DNA from: Agrococcus sediminis
GTDB lineage: Bacteria; Actinomycetota; Actinomycetes; Actinomycetales; Microbacteriaceae
Assembly: GCF_007923295.1 (NCBI RefSeq)
Contig: NZ_VOIR01000011.1
Coordinates: 248,001-312,000, forward strand
Direction of reading: 5' to 3'
Length of the DNA stretch: 64,000 nt
In this document: one piece after another, positions 36,576 through 45,192 of the stretch
How the letters are laid out: the number at the start of each line of letters is the position of its first letter
Position numbering within the stretch: position 1 is the first letter of the stretch
Notes under the pieces: model-generated
The model's database searches: none
The model's input: the letters and a program-made list of their open reading frames with translations, nothing else
Told to the model about the DNA's origin: nothing
Translations under genes and position numbers: made by a program

Positions 36576-38516
36576 ATGACGACCCTGCCCTCCGGCCTGC
36601 CTGTCGAAGAGTTCAGCGACCGCATCCGCCCCCAGGACGACCTGTTCCTGCACGTGCACGAGCGCTGGCTCGAGCGCACCGAGATCCCCGACGACAAGGC
36701 CCGCTGGGGCTCCTTCGCGGTGCTCGCGGAGGAGGCGGAGGAGGCGGTCAAGGAGATCGTCATCGAGATGCAGGCGGCCGAGCCGGGCACCGACGCCCGC
36801 AAGGTCGGCGACCTCTACGCATCCTTCCTCGACGAGGAGGCAGCCGATGCCAAGGGGCTCGAGCCGATCCGCCCGTTGATCGACCGCATCGACGCGGTCG
36901 ACTCGATCGACGGCATGCTCGCGCTGCTGGGCGACCTCGAGTCGATCGGCGGCCCGGGCTTCGTCGGCATCTGGGTCGACACCGACCCGGGCGACCCGAG
37001 CCGCTACCTGGTGCAGATGAACCAGGGCGGCCTCGGCATGCCCGACGAGTCGTACTACCGCGACGACGCGTTCGCCGAGGTCCGCGAGGCGTACCTCGCG
37101 CACCTGACGACGATGTTCGGCCACCTCGGCGCCGAGCACCCCGACGCCGAGGCCGCGTGCGTGTTCGCGCTCGAGACCGAGCTCGCCGGGCACCACTGGG
37201 ACCGCGTCGCCTCCCGCGACGACGAGAAGACCTACAACCTCCAGCGGCCCGCCGTCGACCACCCGCGGCTGCAGCCGTACCTGCGTGCGATCCACGCGCC
37301 CGAGGGCGCCTTCGACGAGGCGGTCGTGCGGCAGCCGAGCTTCCTCGAGGGGCTCGCCGAGATGCTCGTCGAGGAGCGCCTCGAGGAGTGGAAGTCGTGG
37401 CTGCGCATGGGCGTGCTGCGCTCGTTCGCGAGCTACCTCAGCACCGAGGTCTCGCGCGACCAGTTCGCCTTCTACGGCACCGCGCTCACCGGCGCCACGG
37501 TGCAGCGCGAGCGCTGGAAGCGCGGCGTCTCGCTCGTCGAGAGCATGCTGGGCGATGCGGTCGGCCGCATCTACGTCGAGCGCCACTTCCCGGCGGAGGC
37601 CAAGGCGGCGATGGACGACCTCATCGCGCACCTCGTGGACGCCTACCGCGCGTCGATGGCCCAGCTGCCCTGGATGAGCGAGCAGACCCGCGCCCGCGCC
37701 CTCGAGAAGCTCGAGAAGTTCACGCCCAAGATCGGCTACCCGGTGCAGTGGCGCGACTACTCGACGCTCGAGATCGGCGACGACCTCGTGACGAACGTGC
37801 AGGCGGCGACCCGTTTCGAGCACGACCGCGAGCTGGCGAAGATCGGCAAGCCGATCGACCGCGACGAGTGGTTCATGAACCCGCAGACGGTGAACGCGTA
37901 CTACAACCCCGGCTTCAACGAGATCGTCTTCCCGGCCGCCATCCTGCAGCCACCCTTCTTCGACGCGGGTCGGGATGCGGCGGCCAACTTCGGCGCGATC
38001 GGCGCGGTCATCGGGCACGAGATCGGGCACGGCTTCGACGACCAGGGCTCGAAGTACGACGGCGACGGCCGCCTCGTCGACTGGTGGACCGACGACGACC
38101 GGGCGGCGTTCGAGGAGCGCACCGGCTCGCTCATCGCGCAGTACGACGCGCTCGAGCCGGCCGCGGCGCCGGGCCACAAGGTGAACGGCGCGCTCACGAT
38201 CGGCGAGAACATCGGCGACCTCGGCGGGCTCGGCATCGCCTGGAAGGCCTACATCGCCTCGCTCGGCGGCGAGGAGCCGCCGGTCATCGACGGGCTGACG
38301 GGCACGCAGCGCTTCTTCCTCTCGTGGTCGAACGCCTGGCAGCTGAAGATCCGGCCCGAGGAAGCGGTGCGGCTCGTCTCGATCGACCCGCACTCGCCGA
38401 ACGAGCACCGCACCAACCAGGTCGTGAAGAACCTCGACGCCTTCGTCGAGGCCTTCGACGTGCGCCCCGGCGACGCGCTCTGGCTCGACCCGGAGGCCCG
38501 CGTCACCATCTGGTGA
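36576..38516 (+). CDS. M13 family metallopeptidase (neprilysin/PepO-like)
   Basis: A 646-residue zinc endopeptidase that cleaves short peptides. The N-terminal domain opens PQDDLFLHVHERWLE; the catalytic domain has NAYYNPGFNEIVFPAAILQPP, the zinc motif VIGHEIGHGFDDQGSKYD (HExxH) and GENIGDLGGLGIA with the third-ligand Glu and catalytic Asp. The C-terminus CRVTIW-like ending is replaced by RVTIW. Length is normal for bacterial M13. There is no signal peptide or membrane anchor, so unlike mammalian neprilysin it is likely cytoplasmic. Confidence 0.94.
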   Translation: MTTLPSGLPVEEFSDRIRPQDDLFLHVHERWLERTEIPDDKARWGSFAVLAEEAEEAVKEIVIEMQAAEPGTDARKVGDLYASFLDEEAADAKGLEPIRPLIDRIDAVDSIDGMLALLGDLESIGGPGFVGIWVDTDPGDPSRYLVQMNQGGLGMPDESYYRDDAFAEVREAYLAHLTTMFGHLGAEHPDAEAACVFALETELAGHHWDRVASRDDEKTYNLQRPAVDHPRLQPYLRAIHAPEGAFDEAVVRQPSFLEGLAEMLVEERLEEWKSWLRMGVLRSFASYLSTEVSRDQFAFYGTALTGATVQRERWKRGVSLVESMLGDAVGRIYVERHFPAEAKAAMDDLIAHLVDAYRASMAQLPWMSEQTRARALEKLEKFTPKIGYPVQWRDYSTLEIGDDLVTNVQAATRFEHDRELAKIGKPIDRDEWFMNPQTVNAYYNPGFNEIVFPAAILQPPFFDAGRDAAANFGAIGAVIGHEIGHGFDDQGSKYDGDGRLVDWWTDDDRAAFEERTGSLIAQYDALEPAAAPGHKVNGALTIGENIGDLGGLGIAWKAYIASLGGEEPPVIDGLTGTQRFFLSWSNAWQLKIRPEEAVRLVSIDPHSPNEHRTNQVVKNLDAFVEAFDVRPGDALWLDPEARVTIW

Positions 38517-38555
38517 CCGGGCGGAACCTGGGAGCGCGCACGGGCGCGCGCTGGG

Positions 38556-38590
38556 TATCGTTGGACACGGACCAGGCCAGCGACGCTGGC
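38556..38590 (+). promoter_or_regulatory. Promoter and palindrome before the small envelope operon
   Basis: A TATCGT -10 box (38556-38561) is followed by GCCAGCG-A-CGCTGGC (38576-38590), a 7-bp inverted repeat just after the expected start of transcription and before the AGGAG site of the next gene. A repressor site is possible. Confidence 0.4.
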
Positions 38591-38611
38591 GACCCAAGGG
38601 CAGGAGTGAAC

Positions 38612-38893
38612 ATGCGCGGCAGGATGCTTCTCGTGATCGGCTTCGGTGCGGGCTACGTGCTCGGTGCGAAGGCCGGGCGTCAGCGTTACGAGCAGATCGC
38701 CAGCGCGGCCGACAAGGTGTGGAACTCGCCGTCGGTCGCGAAGCAGCGGCACGAGGTGCAGCACTTCGTCGAGACCAAGGGCCCCAAGCTCGTCGAGTCG
38801 GCGAAGGAGTCCGCGAGCGACGCGATGGACAAGGTCGGCAAGGTCGGCAAGCGCCGCCACTCGCGTGACCTCGACATCCCGAAGGACGTCTGA
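38612..38893 (+). CDS. YtxH-like small protein
   Basis: A 93-residue protein with one N-terminal membrane segment (MLLVIGFGAGYVLGAKAG) and a charged helical tail rich in Lys/Glu and Val, the layout of YtxH-domain proteins. In actinobacteria such genes regularly precede holin-X and DUF3618 genes, as here. ATG 38612 is used; a GTG two codons upstream lies closer to AGGAG and is equally possible. Role unknown, probably envelope-associated. Confidence 0.82.
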   Translation: MRGRMLLVIGFGAGYVLGAKAGRQRYEQIASAADKVWNSPSVAKQRHEVQHFVETKGPKLVESAKESASDAMDKVGKVGKRRHSRDLDIPKDV

Positions 38894-39348
38894 TGGCGTT
38901 CGGAGGGCCGAGCCGCAAGTCGCTCGGCGAGCTCGTCGCCGAGACGCCGAAGCTGATCGTCGACCTCGCGAAGGCCGAGATCGCGCACCTGAAGGCCGAG
39001 ATCGGCGCGAAGACGAAGGGCCTCGGCGTCGGCGCCGGGCTGCTCGCGGGCGCCGGCTTCTTCGCGATCTTCCTCTTCGGGTGGCTGCTCATCGCCGCGT
39101 TCGAGGGCCTCAACGAGGCGCTCGACCCGTGGCTGTCGGCGCTCATCGTCTCGGCGTTCCTGCTCGTGGTGGTGCTGATCCTCGCGCTCGCCGGGCTCTC
39201 GCTCATCAAGAAGAACAAGGACTTCAACAACCTCGAGGCCGTCGACAGCATCAAGGACGACGTCAACATGGTGAAGGGCGTCGGTCACGCCGCCGAGGGC
39301 ACCGACCCGCTCGACGACCTGCCGACCGCGAACGGAGACCTGCGATGA
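38893..39348 (+). CDS. Actinobacterial holin-X (phage_holin_3_6) family protein
   Basis: A 151-residue protein with an amphipathic N-terminal helix (SLGELVAETPKLIVDLAKAEIAHLK split over residues 8-32) and two membrane helices (about 48-70 and 82-102), ending in a polar tail. The family name comes from fold similarity to holins, but these are chromosomal housekeeping genes in actinobacteria and no phage genes lie nearby. It overlaps the previous stop by one base and the next start (ATGA), so the three small genes are one translational unit. Confidence 0.85.
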   Translation: MAFGGPSRKSLGELVAETPKLIVDLAKAEIAHLKAEIGAKTKGLGVGAGLLAGAGFFAIFLFGWLLIAAFEGLNEALDPWLSALIVSAFLLVVVLILALAGLSLIKKNKDFNNLEAVDSIKDDVNMVKGVGHAAEGTDPLDDLPTANGDLR

Positions 39349-39563
39349 CCGAGCAGCGCGACATCGATCGCCAGCGCGAGGAGGTGCGCCGCCACCTCGA
39401 CGAGCTCGAGAGCCGCCTCAACCCGAAGAAGGTCGCCAATCGACTCATCGGCAAGGCGCAGGACTCCTACAACGACGACCCGACGCCGTGGATGGCCGCC
39501 GCCGCCGGCGTGGCCGTGCTCGTCGTGGGCGGCATCGCGCTCGCGATCTTCGGCCGCAGGTAG
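39345..39563 (+). CDS. DUF3618 family small membrane protein
   Basis: A 72-residue protein: charged N-terminal helix (IDRQREEVRRHLDELESRL), linker with DDPTPW, and one C-terminal membrane helix (AAAAGVAVLVVGGIALAIF). This is the DUF3618 plan. Last gene of the YtxH-holin-X-DUF3618 trio. The stop codon lies inside a GGCCGC hairpin shared with the convergent amidotransferase gene. Confidence 0.85.
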   Translation: MTEQRDIDRQREEVRRHLDELESRLNPKKVANRLIGKAQDSYNDDPTPWMAAAAGVAVLVVGGIALAIFGRR

Positions 39564-39568
39564 CGGCC
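39552..39568. terminator. Bidirectional hairpin between convergent genes
   Basis: GGCCGC-AGGTA-GCGGCC, a 6-bp stem that includes or abuts both stop codons. There is no T-run, so termination is only inferred from position. Confidence 0.4.
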
Positions 39569-40374
39569 TACGCCGCGAGCGTCGCGCCGAGCAGCTCGCG
39601 CCGGTCGACCTGCAGCGTGCTGAGGTCGACGCGCACCGCGGTCTCGGGCGCCATGCGGTTCCAGCCGTCGCCCGTGAGGCCGCTCGAGGTCACGGCGATC
39701 GAGCCGTCCTCCGAGCGCCGCCACGACAGCTGGTAGTAGTGGTCGACGTGCCCGGCCGGCAGGTCGTCGCCGAGCCCCGACTCCTCGAACAGCTCGTGGG
39801 GGATGGGCGCGCCCTCGTTGGCGTGCACGGCGATGAGCTCGTCGGGCGAGAGCACCAGCAGGTTGAGCGCCGAGGTCGGGAACTCCCCGCGCAGCTCGGA
39901 GACGGTCGCGGTCACCGCGTCGAAGAGCGGCTCGCCCGCCTCGTGCCGGCGCAGGATGAGGGCGAAGACGACCGCGGTGTCGGTCTCGCCGCCCACCCGG
40001 GCGAGCTCGGCATCCGTCACCTTCTCGCGCAGCTGCGCGTAGGGCGTGACCGAGCCGTTGTGGGCGAGCACGATGTCGCCGACGCGGAACGGGTGCGTGT
40101 TCTGCACGCGCGTCGCGAAGCCCTCGGTCGCGAGGCGCAGGTGCGTCAGGCGCGCGCGGGACGGGGTGTCGCCGAGCGCGTCGGTGAGGTCGGGGTTGTC
40201 GAGGCCGCGCGCGGCGTCGCGGTAGCGGCGCACCTCGTCGCCGTCGAGCCAGGCCGTGCCCCACCCGTCGGTGTGCAGGCGCCCGAGCCGCTGCCACTCG
40301 TGGCAGCTCGCGTCGCCGATGACCTCGCGCGTCGTGACAGGGGTGGGGGAGGCGTGTGCGAGTAGTCGGCACAT
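39568..40374 (-). CDS. Class II glutamine amidotransferase (YafJ/EgtC-like)
   Basis: A 268-residue Ntn-type amidotransferase. Cys2 (MCRLLAH) becomes the N-terminal nucleophile after Met removal; RLHTDGWGTAW, LTHLRLAT and NTHPFRVGDIVLAHNGSV are the substrate-binding blocks of the family. The domain stands alone with no synthetase partner, as in YafJ and the ergothioneine enzyme EgtC, but no other egt gene is nearby, so function stays open. ATG 40374 is preceded by AAAGGGG. Confidence 0.88.
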   Translation of the reverse strand: MCRLLAHASPTPVTTREVIGDASCHEWQRLGRLHTDGWGTAWLDGDEVRRYRDAARGLDNPDLTDALGDTPSRARLTHLRLATEGFATRVQNTHPFRVGDIVLAHNGSVTPYAQLREKVTDAELARVGGETDTAVVFALILRRHEAGEPLFDAVTATVSELRGEFPTSALNLLVLSPDELIAVHANEGAPIPHELFEESGLGDDLPAGHVDHYYQLSWRRSEDGSIAVTSSGLTGDGWNRMAPETAVRVDLSTLQVDRRELLGATLAA

Positions 40375-40549
40375 GTGAGCATCCCCTTTCCGTTCCGTCC
40401 ATCCTCTCGCATCCGGGCCGCAGATGCCGGATGCGTCGTCACAGTCGGTAACAGCGCGTCGCGCGCCGCTGTTCCACACCCGCCGCGGCAGGCGCGGCGC
40501 GCGGGTGCGGCTCGCCGCTAGCCTCGCGCGGGTGCGGGAGGATGGTGGG

Positions 40550-41956
40550 ATGACCGTCGAGCTGACCCCGGAGCAGCTGGCGATCCATGAGCGCATCGAG
40601 CGGGGCGACGGGCACCTGTTCATCACGGGCCGCGCGGGCACGGGCAAGTCGACGCTGCTGCGCCACCTGATCGAGCACTCGTCGAAGCAGATCGTGGTGT
40701 GCGCGCCGACGGGCGTGGCTGCGCTGAACGTCGGCGGCCAGACGATCCACTCGCTGCTCAAGCTGCCGCTCGGCGTGATCGCCGACGCGCCGCTGCGGCA
40801 GAGCGCCGAGCTGAAGCGGCTGCTCGGCAAGCTCGACGTGCTCGTGATCGACGAGATCTCGATGGTCAACGCCGACCTCATGGATGCGATCGACCGCTCG
40901 CTGCGGCAGGCGCGCGGCGTGCGCTCCGTGCCGTTCGGCGGCGTGCAGGTGGTGATGTTCGGCGACCCGTACCAGCTCGCGCCGGTGCCGGGCGATGCCG
41001 AGGAGCGCGCCTACTTCGCCGACCACTACGAGTCGATGTGGTTCTTCGACGCGCGGGTCTGGCGCGAGGAGTGCGACCTGCAGGTCGTCGAGCTCGTGCA
41101 CATCCACCGCCAGACCGACCTCGAGTTCAAGCAGGCGCTCAACGCGGTGCGCCACGGCACCGTGACGGCCGAGATCGCGCAGCTGCTGAACGACGCGGGG
41201 GCGCGCACGCCGCCCGGCGACGACGTGCTGACGCTCGCGACCCGCAACGACACCGTCAACCGCATCAACGCGCGCGAGCTCGCGCGCCTGCCGGGCCGCC
41301 CCAAGACGGCGACCGCCGAGATCACCGGCGACTTCGGCGGGCGGCAGTACCCGGCCGACGCCGAGCTCGAGCTCAAGCTCGGCGCGCAGGTGATGTTCCT
41401 GCGCAACGACGCAGAGCAGCGCTGGGTCAACGGCTCGCTCGGCCGCGTGGTCGACATCGGCGGCACGGTCTGGGTCGAGGTCGACGGCGAGCAGCACGAG
41501 GTCGAGCCGGCCGTGTGGGAGCAGTACCGCTACTCGTACTCGCCGACGACGAAGGAGATCAAGCGGGATGTCGTGGCCGAGTTCACGCAGTTCCCGCTGC
41601 GGCTCGCGTGGGCGGTCACGATCCACAAGTCGCAGGGCAAGACCTTCGACCGGGCGGTCGTCGACCTCGGCCAGCGGGCGTTCGCGCCGGGCCAGACCTA
41701 CGTGGCGCTCTCGCGGCTGACGTCGCTCGACGGCCTCTACCTCTCGCGGCCGCTGCAGCCGCGCGACATCATCGTCGACCAGCGCGTGCGCCGCTTCATC
41801 CACGAGGTGCGGGAGCGGGATGCGGCGCGCGCGTCGGGCGCGGATCTGCGCGACGCGCCCGCGGCGGGTGCCCCGCCGGCCGAGACGGCCGCGCAGGAGG
41901 ACCGGCGCGATCGCATCGAGGCGCTCTTCGCGCCGGATGCGCCGACGCCCTTCTAG
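40550..41956 (+). CDS. PIF1/RecD-like DEAD-superfamily DNA helicase
   Basis: A 468-residue superfamily-1B helicase. Walker A FITGRAGTGKSTLLRHLI (about residues 25-42), VVCAPTGVAALNVGG (motif Ia), VLVIDEISMV (motif II), FGDPYQLAPV (motif III), and late motifs RLAWAVTIHKSQGKTFDRAVVDLG and TYVALSRLTSLDGLYL. This is the PIF1-like group without RecD accessory domains; such proteins unwind DNA 5' to 3', including at G-quadruplexes, which would matter in this GC-rich genome. The C-terminal 45 residues are Ala/Asp-rich. Convergent with marR. Confidence 0.92.
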   Translation: MTVELTPEQLAIHERIERGDGHLFITGRAGTGKSTLLRHLIEHSSKQIVVCAPTGVAALNVGGQTIHSLLKLPLGVIADAPLRQSAELKRLLGKLDVLVIDEISMVNADLMDAIDRSLRQARGVRSVPFGGVQVVMFGDPYQLAPVPGDAEERAYFADHYESMWFFDARVWREECDLQVVELVHIHRQTDLEFKQALNAVRHGTVTAEIAQLLNDAGARTPPGDDVLTLATRNDTVNRINARELARLPGRPKTATAEITGDFGGRQYPADAELELKLGAQVMFLRNDAEQRWVNGSLGRVVDIGGTVWVEVDGEQHEVEPAVWEQYRYSYSPTTKEIKRDVVAEFTQFPLRLAWAVTIHKSQGKTFDRAVVDLGQRAFAPGQTYVALSRLTSLDGLYLSRPLQPRDIIVDQRVRRFIHEVRERDAARASGADLRDAPAAGAPPAETAAQEDRRDRIEALFAPDAPTPF

Positions 41957-41962
41957 CCCTCG

Positions 41963-42655
41963 TCAGTCGGCGTCGCTCGCGGCGGCCGACTCGGAGCGCG
42001 GGCGGGCGCGGCCGCCCGAGCCGGCATCGCCCGCGCCGGCATCGCCCGCGCCGGCATCGCCCGCGCCGGCACCGCCTGCGCCGGCATCGCCGCCCGCTGC
42101 CGCGCGGTCGTGGTCGAGCACGGGGAGGTCGGCGAGCGCGCGCAGGAAGCGGGTGGCGGCCTGGCGCTCCTCGCTCGACATCTCGGCGGCGATCGCGAAG
42201 CGGCGGGCGTGGTCGCGCCCGACCGACGCGGTCGCCGATCGGCTCGACTCCGGGGTGACCACGATCGAGAGCGCGCGCCGGTCGGTCGGGTGCGGCTCGC
42301 GGCGGATGTGGCCGGCGCGCTCGAGCCGGTCGAGCATCTTCGTCACCGAGGGGCCCGTGATGCCGAGGTGCTCGGCGATCATCGTGGAGGTGACGATGGT
42401 GCCGTCGCGCGTGACGGCCATGATGTAGCGGATGGCGCGCATGTCGTTCTCGCCGAGCTTCATGTGGCGCCTGCTGGCCTCGGTGTGCTCCTCCGACGCG
42501 CTGTGCCAGCGGCGCAGCGCGTGGAAGAGCTCGACGATCTCGTCGACGTCGGCGTCGGTCAGCCCGAACTCGCCGACGAGCGCTGCGGAGGCGTCGTAGC
42601 GTCGCGGATCGAGCAGCGCGCGCCCGTCGGGGCCGTCGATCGGCGGTTGCAGCAT
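41963..42655 (-). CDS. MarR family regulator, copy 1
   Basis: A 230-residue winged-helix regulator, divergent from idi. The winged helix covers about residues 70-135: MRAIRYIMAVTRDG, STMIAEHLGITGPSVTKMLDRLERAG (recognition helix) and RREPHPTDRRALSI (wing). It is closely related throughout to the MarR protein at 50213-50791. In Corynebacterium glutamicum a divergent MarR protein, CrtR, represses the carotenoid operon and responds to GGPP; by position this gene may do the same. The C-terminal 35 residues are an Ala/Gly/Asp repeat encoded by a 15-bp tandem repeat. ATG 42655 follows TAGAAT by six bases. Confidence 0.9.
   Translation of the reverse strand: MLQPPIDGPDGRALLDPRRYDASAALVGEFGLTDADVDEIVELFHALRRWHSASEEHTEASRRHMKLGENDMRAIRYIMAVTRDGTIVTSTMIAEHLGITGPSVTKMLDRLERAGHIRREPHPTDRRALSIVVTPESSRSATASVGRDHARRFAIAAEMSSEERQAATRFLRALADLPVLDHDRAAAGGDAGAGGAGAGDAGAGDAGAGDAGSGGRARPRSESAAASDAD
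42021..42095. repeat. Five 15-bp tandem repeats in the marR 3' end
   Basis: CCGGCATCGCCCGCG occurs three times exactly, then twice with changes. Read on the minus strand it encodes repeats of AGDAG. Length change would keep the frame and alter only the tail. Confidence 0.85.
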
Positions 42656-42661
42656 GAGGGG

Positions 42662-42667
42662 ATTCTA
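42662..42667 (-). promoter_or_regulatory. -10 box, leaderless promoter of marR copy 1
   Basis: On the minus strand TAGAAT, six bases (CCCCTC), then ATG 42655. Confidence 0.65.
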
Positions 42668-42676
42668 TTGCAAAAA

Positions 42677-42695
42677 CTCATAGTTGCACAGGCTC
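42677..42695. promoter_or_regulatory. Putative MarR operator 1 (idi/marR promoter)
   Basis: CTCATAGTTGCACAGGCTC lies between the divergent -10 boxes of marR and idi. It matches 16 of 19 bases with the site before the second marR gene. Surrounding sequence adds related pieces: TGCAA-N10-TTGCA (42669-42688) as an inverted repeat and CTCACTATTTGC (42693-42704) as a near direct repeat. Confidence 0.65.
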
Positions 42696-42704
42696 ACTAT
42701 TTGC

Positions 42705-42710
42705 TACGCT
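42705..42710 (+). promoter_or_regulatory. -10 box, leaderless promoter of the carotenoid operon
   Basis: TACGCT, six bases (CGAGCC), then ATG 42717 of idi. The MarR site is directly upstream, over the expected -35 region. Confidence 0.65.
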
Positions 42711-42716
42711 CGAGCC

Positions 42717-43265
42717 ATGACCTCACACGCGCAGCAGCCTGAGGAGCTGGTGGTGCTCCTCGACGACGCCGGGAGGCCGATCGGCTCCGCGCCGAAGTCC
42801 GAGGTGCACACCGACGCGACGCCTCGCCACCTCGCCTTCTCGTGCCACCTGCTCGACGCCGACGGTCGGATGCTCGTCACGCGCCGGGCGCTCGGCAAGG
42901 TCGCGTGGCCGGGCGTGTGGACGAACAGCTGCTGCGGCCACCCCGCACCGGGCGAGCCGCTCGAGGCGGCCGTGCAGCGCCGCCTCCAGCACGAGCTCGG
43001 CACGACCGCCGAGGGGCTCGAGCTCGTGCTGCCCGAATTCTCCTACCGGGCCGTCGACGCGAGCGGCATCGTCGAGCACGAGCTGTGCCCCGTCTTCGTC
43101 GGCCGCATCGCCGGCCCGCTGCAGCCCGACCCCGCCGAGGTCGCCGAGTGGCAGTGGGTCGAGCCCGAGCGGCTGCTCACCGCGATCCGCGCCACCCCGT
43201 GGGCCTTCAGCCCGTGGCTCGTGCTGCAGGCCGAGCAGCTGCCCGCGCTGGCAGGTGCCTCGTGA
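42717..43265 (+). CDS. idi: Isopentenyl-diphosphate delta-isomerase, type I
   Basis: A 182-residue NUDIX-fold enzyme that converts IPP to DMAPP, the priming substrate for crtE. Catalytic Cys is in VWTNSCCGHPAPGE and catalytic Glu in ASGIVEHELCPVF; the metal-binding His residues are in HTDATPRHLAFSCHL. Length is standard for type I. First gene of the carotenoid operon; the start at 42717 follows the leaderless promoter and excludes an upstream in-frame TTG/ATG extension. crtE overlaps its stop (GTGA). Confidence 0.96.
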   Translation: MTSHAQQPEELVVLLDDAGRPIGSAPKSEVHTDATPRHLAFSCHLLDADGRMLVTRRALGKVAWPGVWTNSCCGHPAPGEPLEAAVQRRLQHELGTTAEGLELVLPEFSYRAVDASGIVEHELCPVFVGRIAGPLQPDPAEVAEWQWVEPERLLTAIRATPWAFSPWLVLQAEQLPALAGAS

Positions 43266-44281
43266 CCGCCATCGACGCGCCCACGCTGCTCGCCGAGGTC
43301 GAGCAGCGGCTCGCGCGGCTGGCCGCACCGACCGGGCCGCACCCCGTGCAGGCGGCCGCCGCCGGCGCCGTCGGCGGCGGCAAGCTCCTGCGCCCCCGCC
43401 TCGTGCTCGTGGCCGCGGGGGAGGGCGCCGACCGCGAGGCCGTCGTCGCGACCGCGGCGGCGATCGAGCTGCTGCACGCGGCCCTCCTGGTGCACGACGA
43501 CGTGATCGACGACGACGACGAGCGCCGCGGCCAGCCGTCGGTCTCCCGCCGCGCCGCCGTCACCGCGGCTGAGGCGGGCCTGTCACCCGCGGCTGCGCAG
43601 CGGCTCGGCCTCACCACGGCGATCGTCGCCGGCGACGCGCTCCTCGTGCGGGCGCTCGCAGCGCTCGCCCGCCTCGACGTGCCCACCGCCGTGCGGGTGC
43701 GCCTCGTCGACATCGTCGAGCGCGCGATGATCCGCGCGGCCGAGGGCGAGCACGACGACGTGCTGCTGGCCGGCTCGACCCCCGACGACGAGACGATCGA
43801 CCGCATCCTGCGCGGCAAGACCGCCGACTACTCGTTCCGCGCGCCGCTCGAGCTGGGCGCGGTGCTCGGCGGCCGCGACGAGGCCGCGATCGAGGCGCTC
43901 GGCGAGATCGGGCTCCGGATGGGCGTGGTCTACCAGCTGCGCGACGACGTGCTGGGCGTCTTCGGCGACGAGGCCACGACCGGCAAGAGCGTGCTGAGCG
44001 ACATCCGCGCCGGCACGCCCACGATGCTGTCGGCGCTCGCGAGCCGCGAGTCCCAGTGGGCGGCGGTCTCGCGCCACTACGGCGACCCCGCCGCCGACGA
44101 GGGCGCAGCCGCGCGCATCCGCTCCGTCATGCGCGGCAGCGGCGCGCTCGGCGAGGTCGAGCGCCGCATCGCCGAGGGCGCCGACGAGGTGCGCGCGATG
44201 CTCATCGAGGCGCCCATCGAGCAGCGGCTGCGCGACGACCTGCAGCTCATCCTCGAGCGCTGCGCGGAGCGTCGCCGATGA
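43262..44281 (+). CDS. crtE: Geranylgeranyl diphosphate synthase
   Basis: A 339-residue trans-prenyltransferase that builds C20 GGPP from IPP and allylic diphosphates. The first Asp-rich motif is LLVHDDVIDDDDERRG (about residues 79-94), the second VYQLRDDVLGVFGDEATTGKS (about 224-244), and GGGKLLRPRLVL the upstream signature. Small residues before the first motif suit chain lengths beyond C15. The start is GTG, overlapping idi. Feeds crtB. Confidence 0.94.
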   Translation: MTAIDAPTLLAEVEQRLARLAAPTGPHPVQAAAAGAVGGGKLLRPRLVLVAAGEGADREAVVATAAAIELLHAALLVHDDVIDDDDERRGQPSVSRRAAVTAAEAGLSPAAAQRLGLTTAIVAGDALLVRALAALARLDVPTAVRVRLVDIVERAMIRAAEGEHDDVLLAGSTPDDETIDRILRGKTADYSFRAPLELGAVLGGRDEAAIEALGEIGLRMGVVYQLRDDVLGVFGDEATTGKSVLSDIRAGTPTMLSALASRESQWAAVSRHYGDPAADEGAAARIRSVMRGSGALGEVERRIAEGADEVRAMLIEAPIEQRLRDDLQLILERCAERRR

Positions 44282-45192
44282 CCGGCCTCGACCTCTACAC
44301 CGCCACCGCGCGGCGGGCGAGCGCCACCGTGATCGAGGCGTACTCCACGTCGTTCGGCATGGCGAGCCGGCTGCTGCCGCCGCAGATGCGCGGCGACATC
44401 CAGACCGTCTACGCGCTCGTGCGGGTCGCCGACGAGATCGTCGACGGGCCGGGCGCCGAGTCGGGCCTCGACACCGCCGCGTGCCGCGACGTGCTCGACG
44501 AGCTCGAGCGCGAGGTCGAGCGGGCGATGCAGACCGGCTTCAGCGCCGACCTCGTCGTGCACGCCTTCGCCGAGACCGCGCGCCGAGTCGGCATCAGCGC
44601 CGACCAGACGCAGCCGTTCTTCGCCGCCATGCGCCGCGACCTCGACCCCGTCGCCTTCGCCGACGAGCGCGAGCTGCGCAGCTACGTCTACGGCTCCGCC
44701 GAGGTCGTCGGCATCATGTGCGTGCGCTGCTTCCTCGGCGGCCGTCGCCTGCCCGACGCCGAGGCGCGCCGCGTGGCGCGCGGAGCCCGCGCGCTCGGCA
44801 GCGCCTTCCAGGTCGTCAACTTCCTGCGCGACCTCGGGGCGGACGCCGACGCGCTCGGCCGCGCCTACCTGCCCGGGCTCGACCCGGCGCATCCGACCGA
44901 CGAGGCCGTCGCGCGCGTGCTCGACCGGCTCGAGGGCGAGCTGCGCCTCGCCCGAGCCACGATCCCGAGCCTGCCCCGCGAGGCGCGCCCGGCCGTGCTC
45001 GCGGCGCACGACCTCTTCGCCGCCCTCGCGCGGCGCATCCGCGCCACCCCCGCCGCCGAGCTGCGCTCGCGCCGCATCAGCGTGCCGCGCGCCGAGAAGG
45101 CTGCGATCATCGCGCGCGCCGCCGTCGGCGCCGGGCTCTCGCGCAGCATGCCCGCGCGCGAGCGCGCCGCCCGCCCGGAGCTGGCCCGATGA
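44278..45192 (+). CDS. crtB: Phytoene synthase
   Basis: A 304-residue squalene/phytoene synthase that joins two GGPP to phytoene. The Asp-rich motifs are ALVRVADEIVDG (about residues 45-56) and GSAFQVVNFLRDLGADADALGRAYLP, which also holds the second DxxxD; SYVYGSAEVVGIMC is a family block. ATG overlaps the crtE stop (ATGA). Confidence 0.95.
   Translation: MTGLDLYTATARRASATVIEAYSTSFGMASRLLPPQMRGDIQTVYALVRVADEIVDGPGAESGLDTAACRDVLDELEREVERAMQTGFSADLVVHAFAETARRVGISADQTQPFFAAMRRDLDPVAFADERELRSYVYGSAEVVGIMCVRCFLGGRRLPDAEARRVARGARALGSAFQVVNFLRDLGADADALGRAYLPGLDPAHPTDEAVARVLDRLEGELRLARATIPSLPREARPAVLAAHDLFAALARRIRATPAAELRSRRISVPRAEKAAIIARAAVGAGLSRSMPARERAARPELAR

Noticed and set aside
33225..39269. 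A 2014-codon open frame on the minus strand
   Set aside because: It runs antisense through five well-supported genes, has Arg/Ala/His-rich composition and no domain. Such frames arise from extreme third-position GC.
38893..39348. Prophage remnant suggested by a holin-like gene
   Set aside because: Holin-X/YtxH/DUF3618 trios are ordinary chromosomal genes in actinobacteria, and no other phage gene is nearby.
42021..42095. 15-bp repeats as an operator array
   Set aside because: They lie at the 3' end of marR-1, inside the coding frame, far from any promoter.
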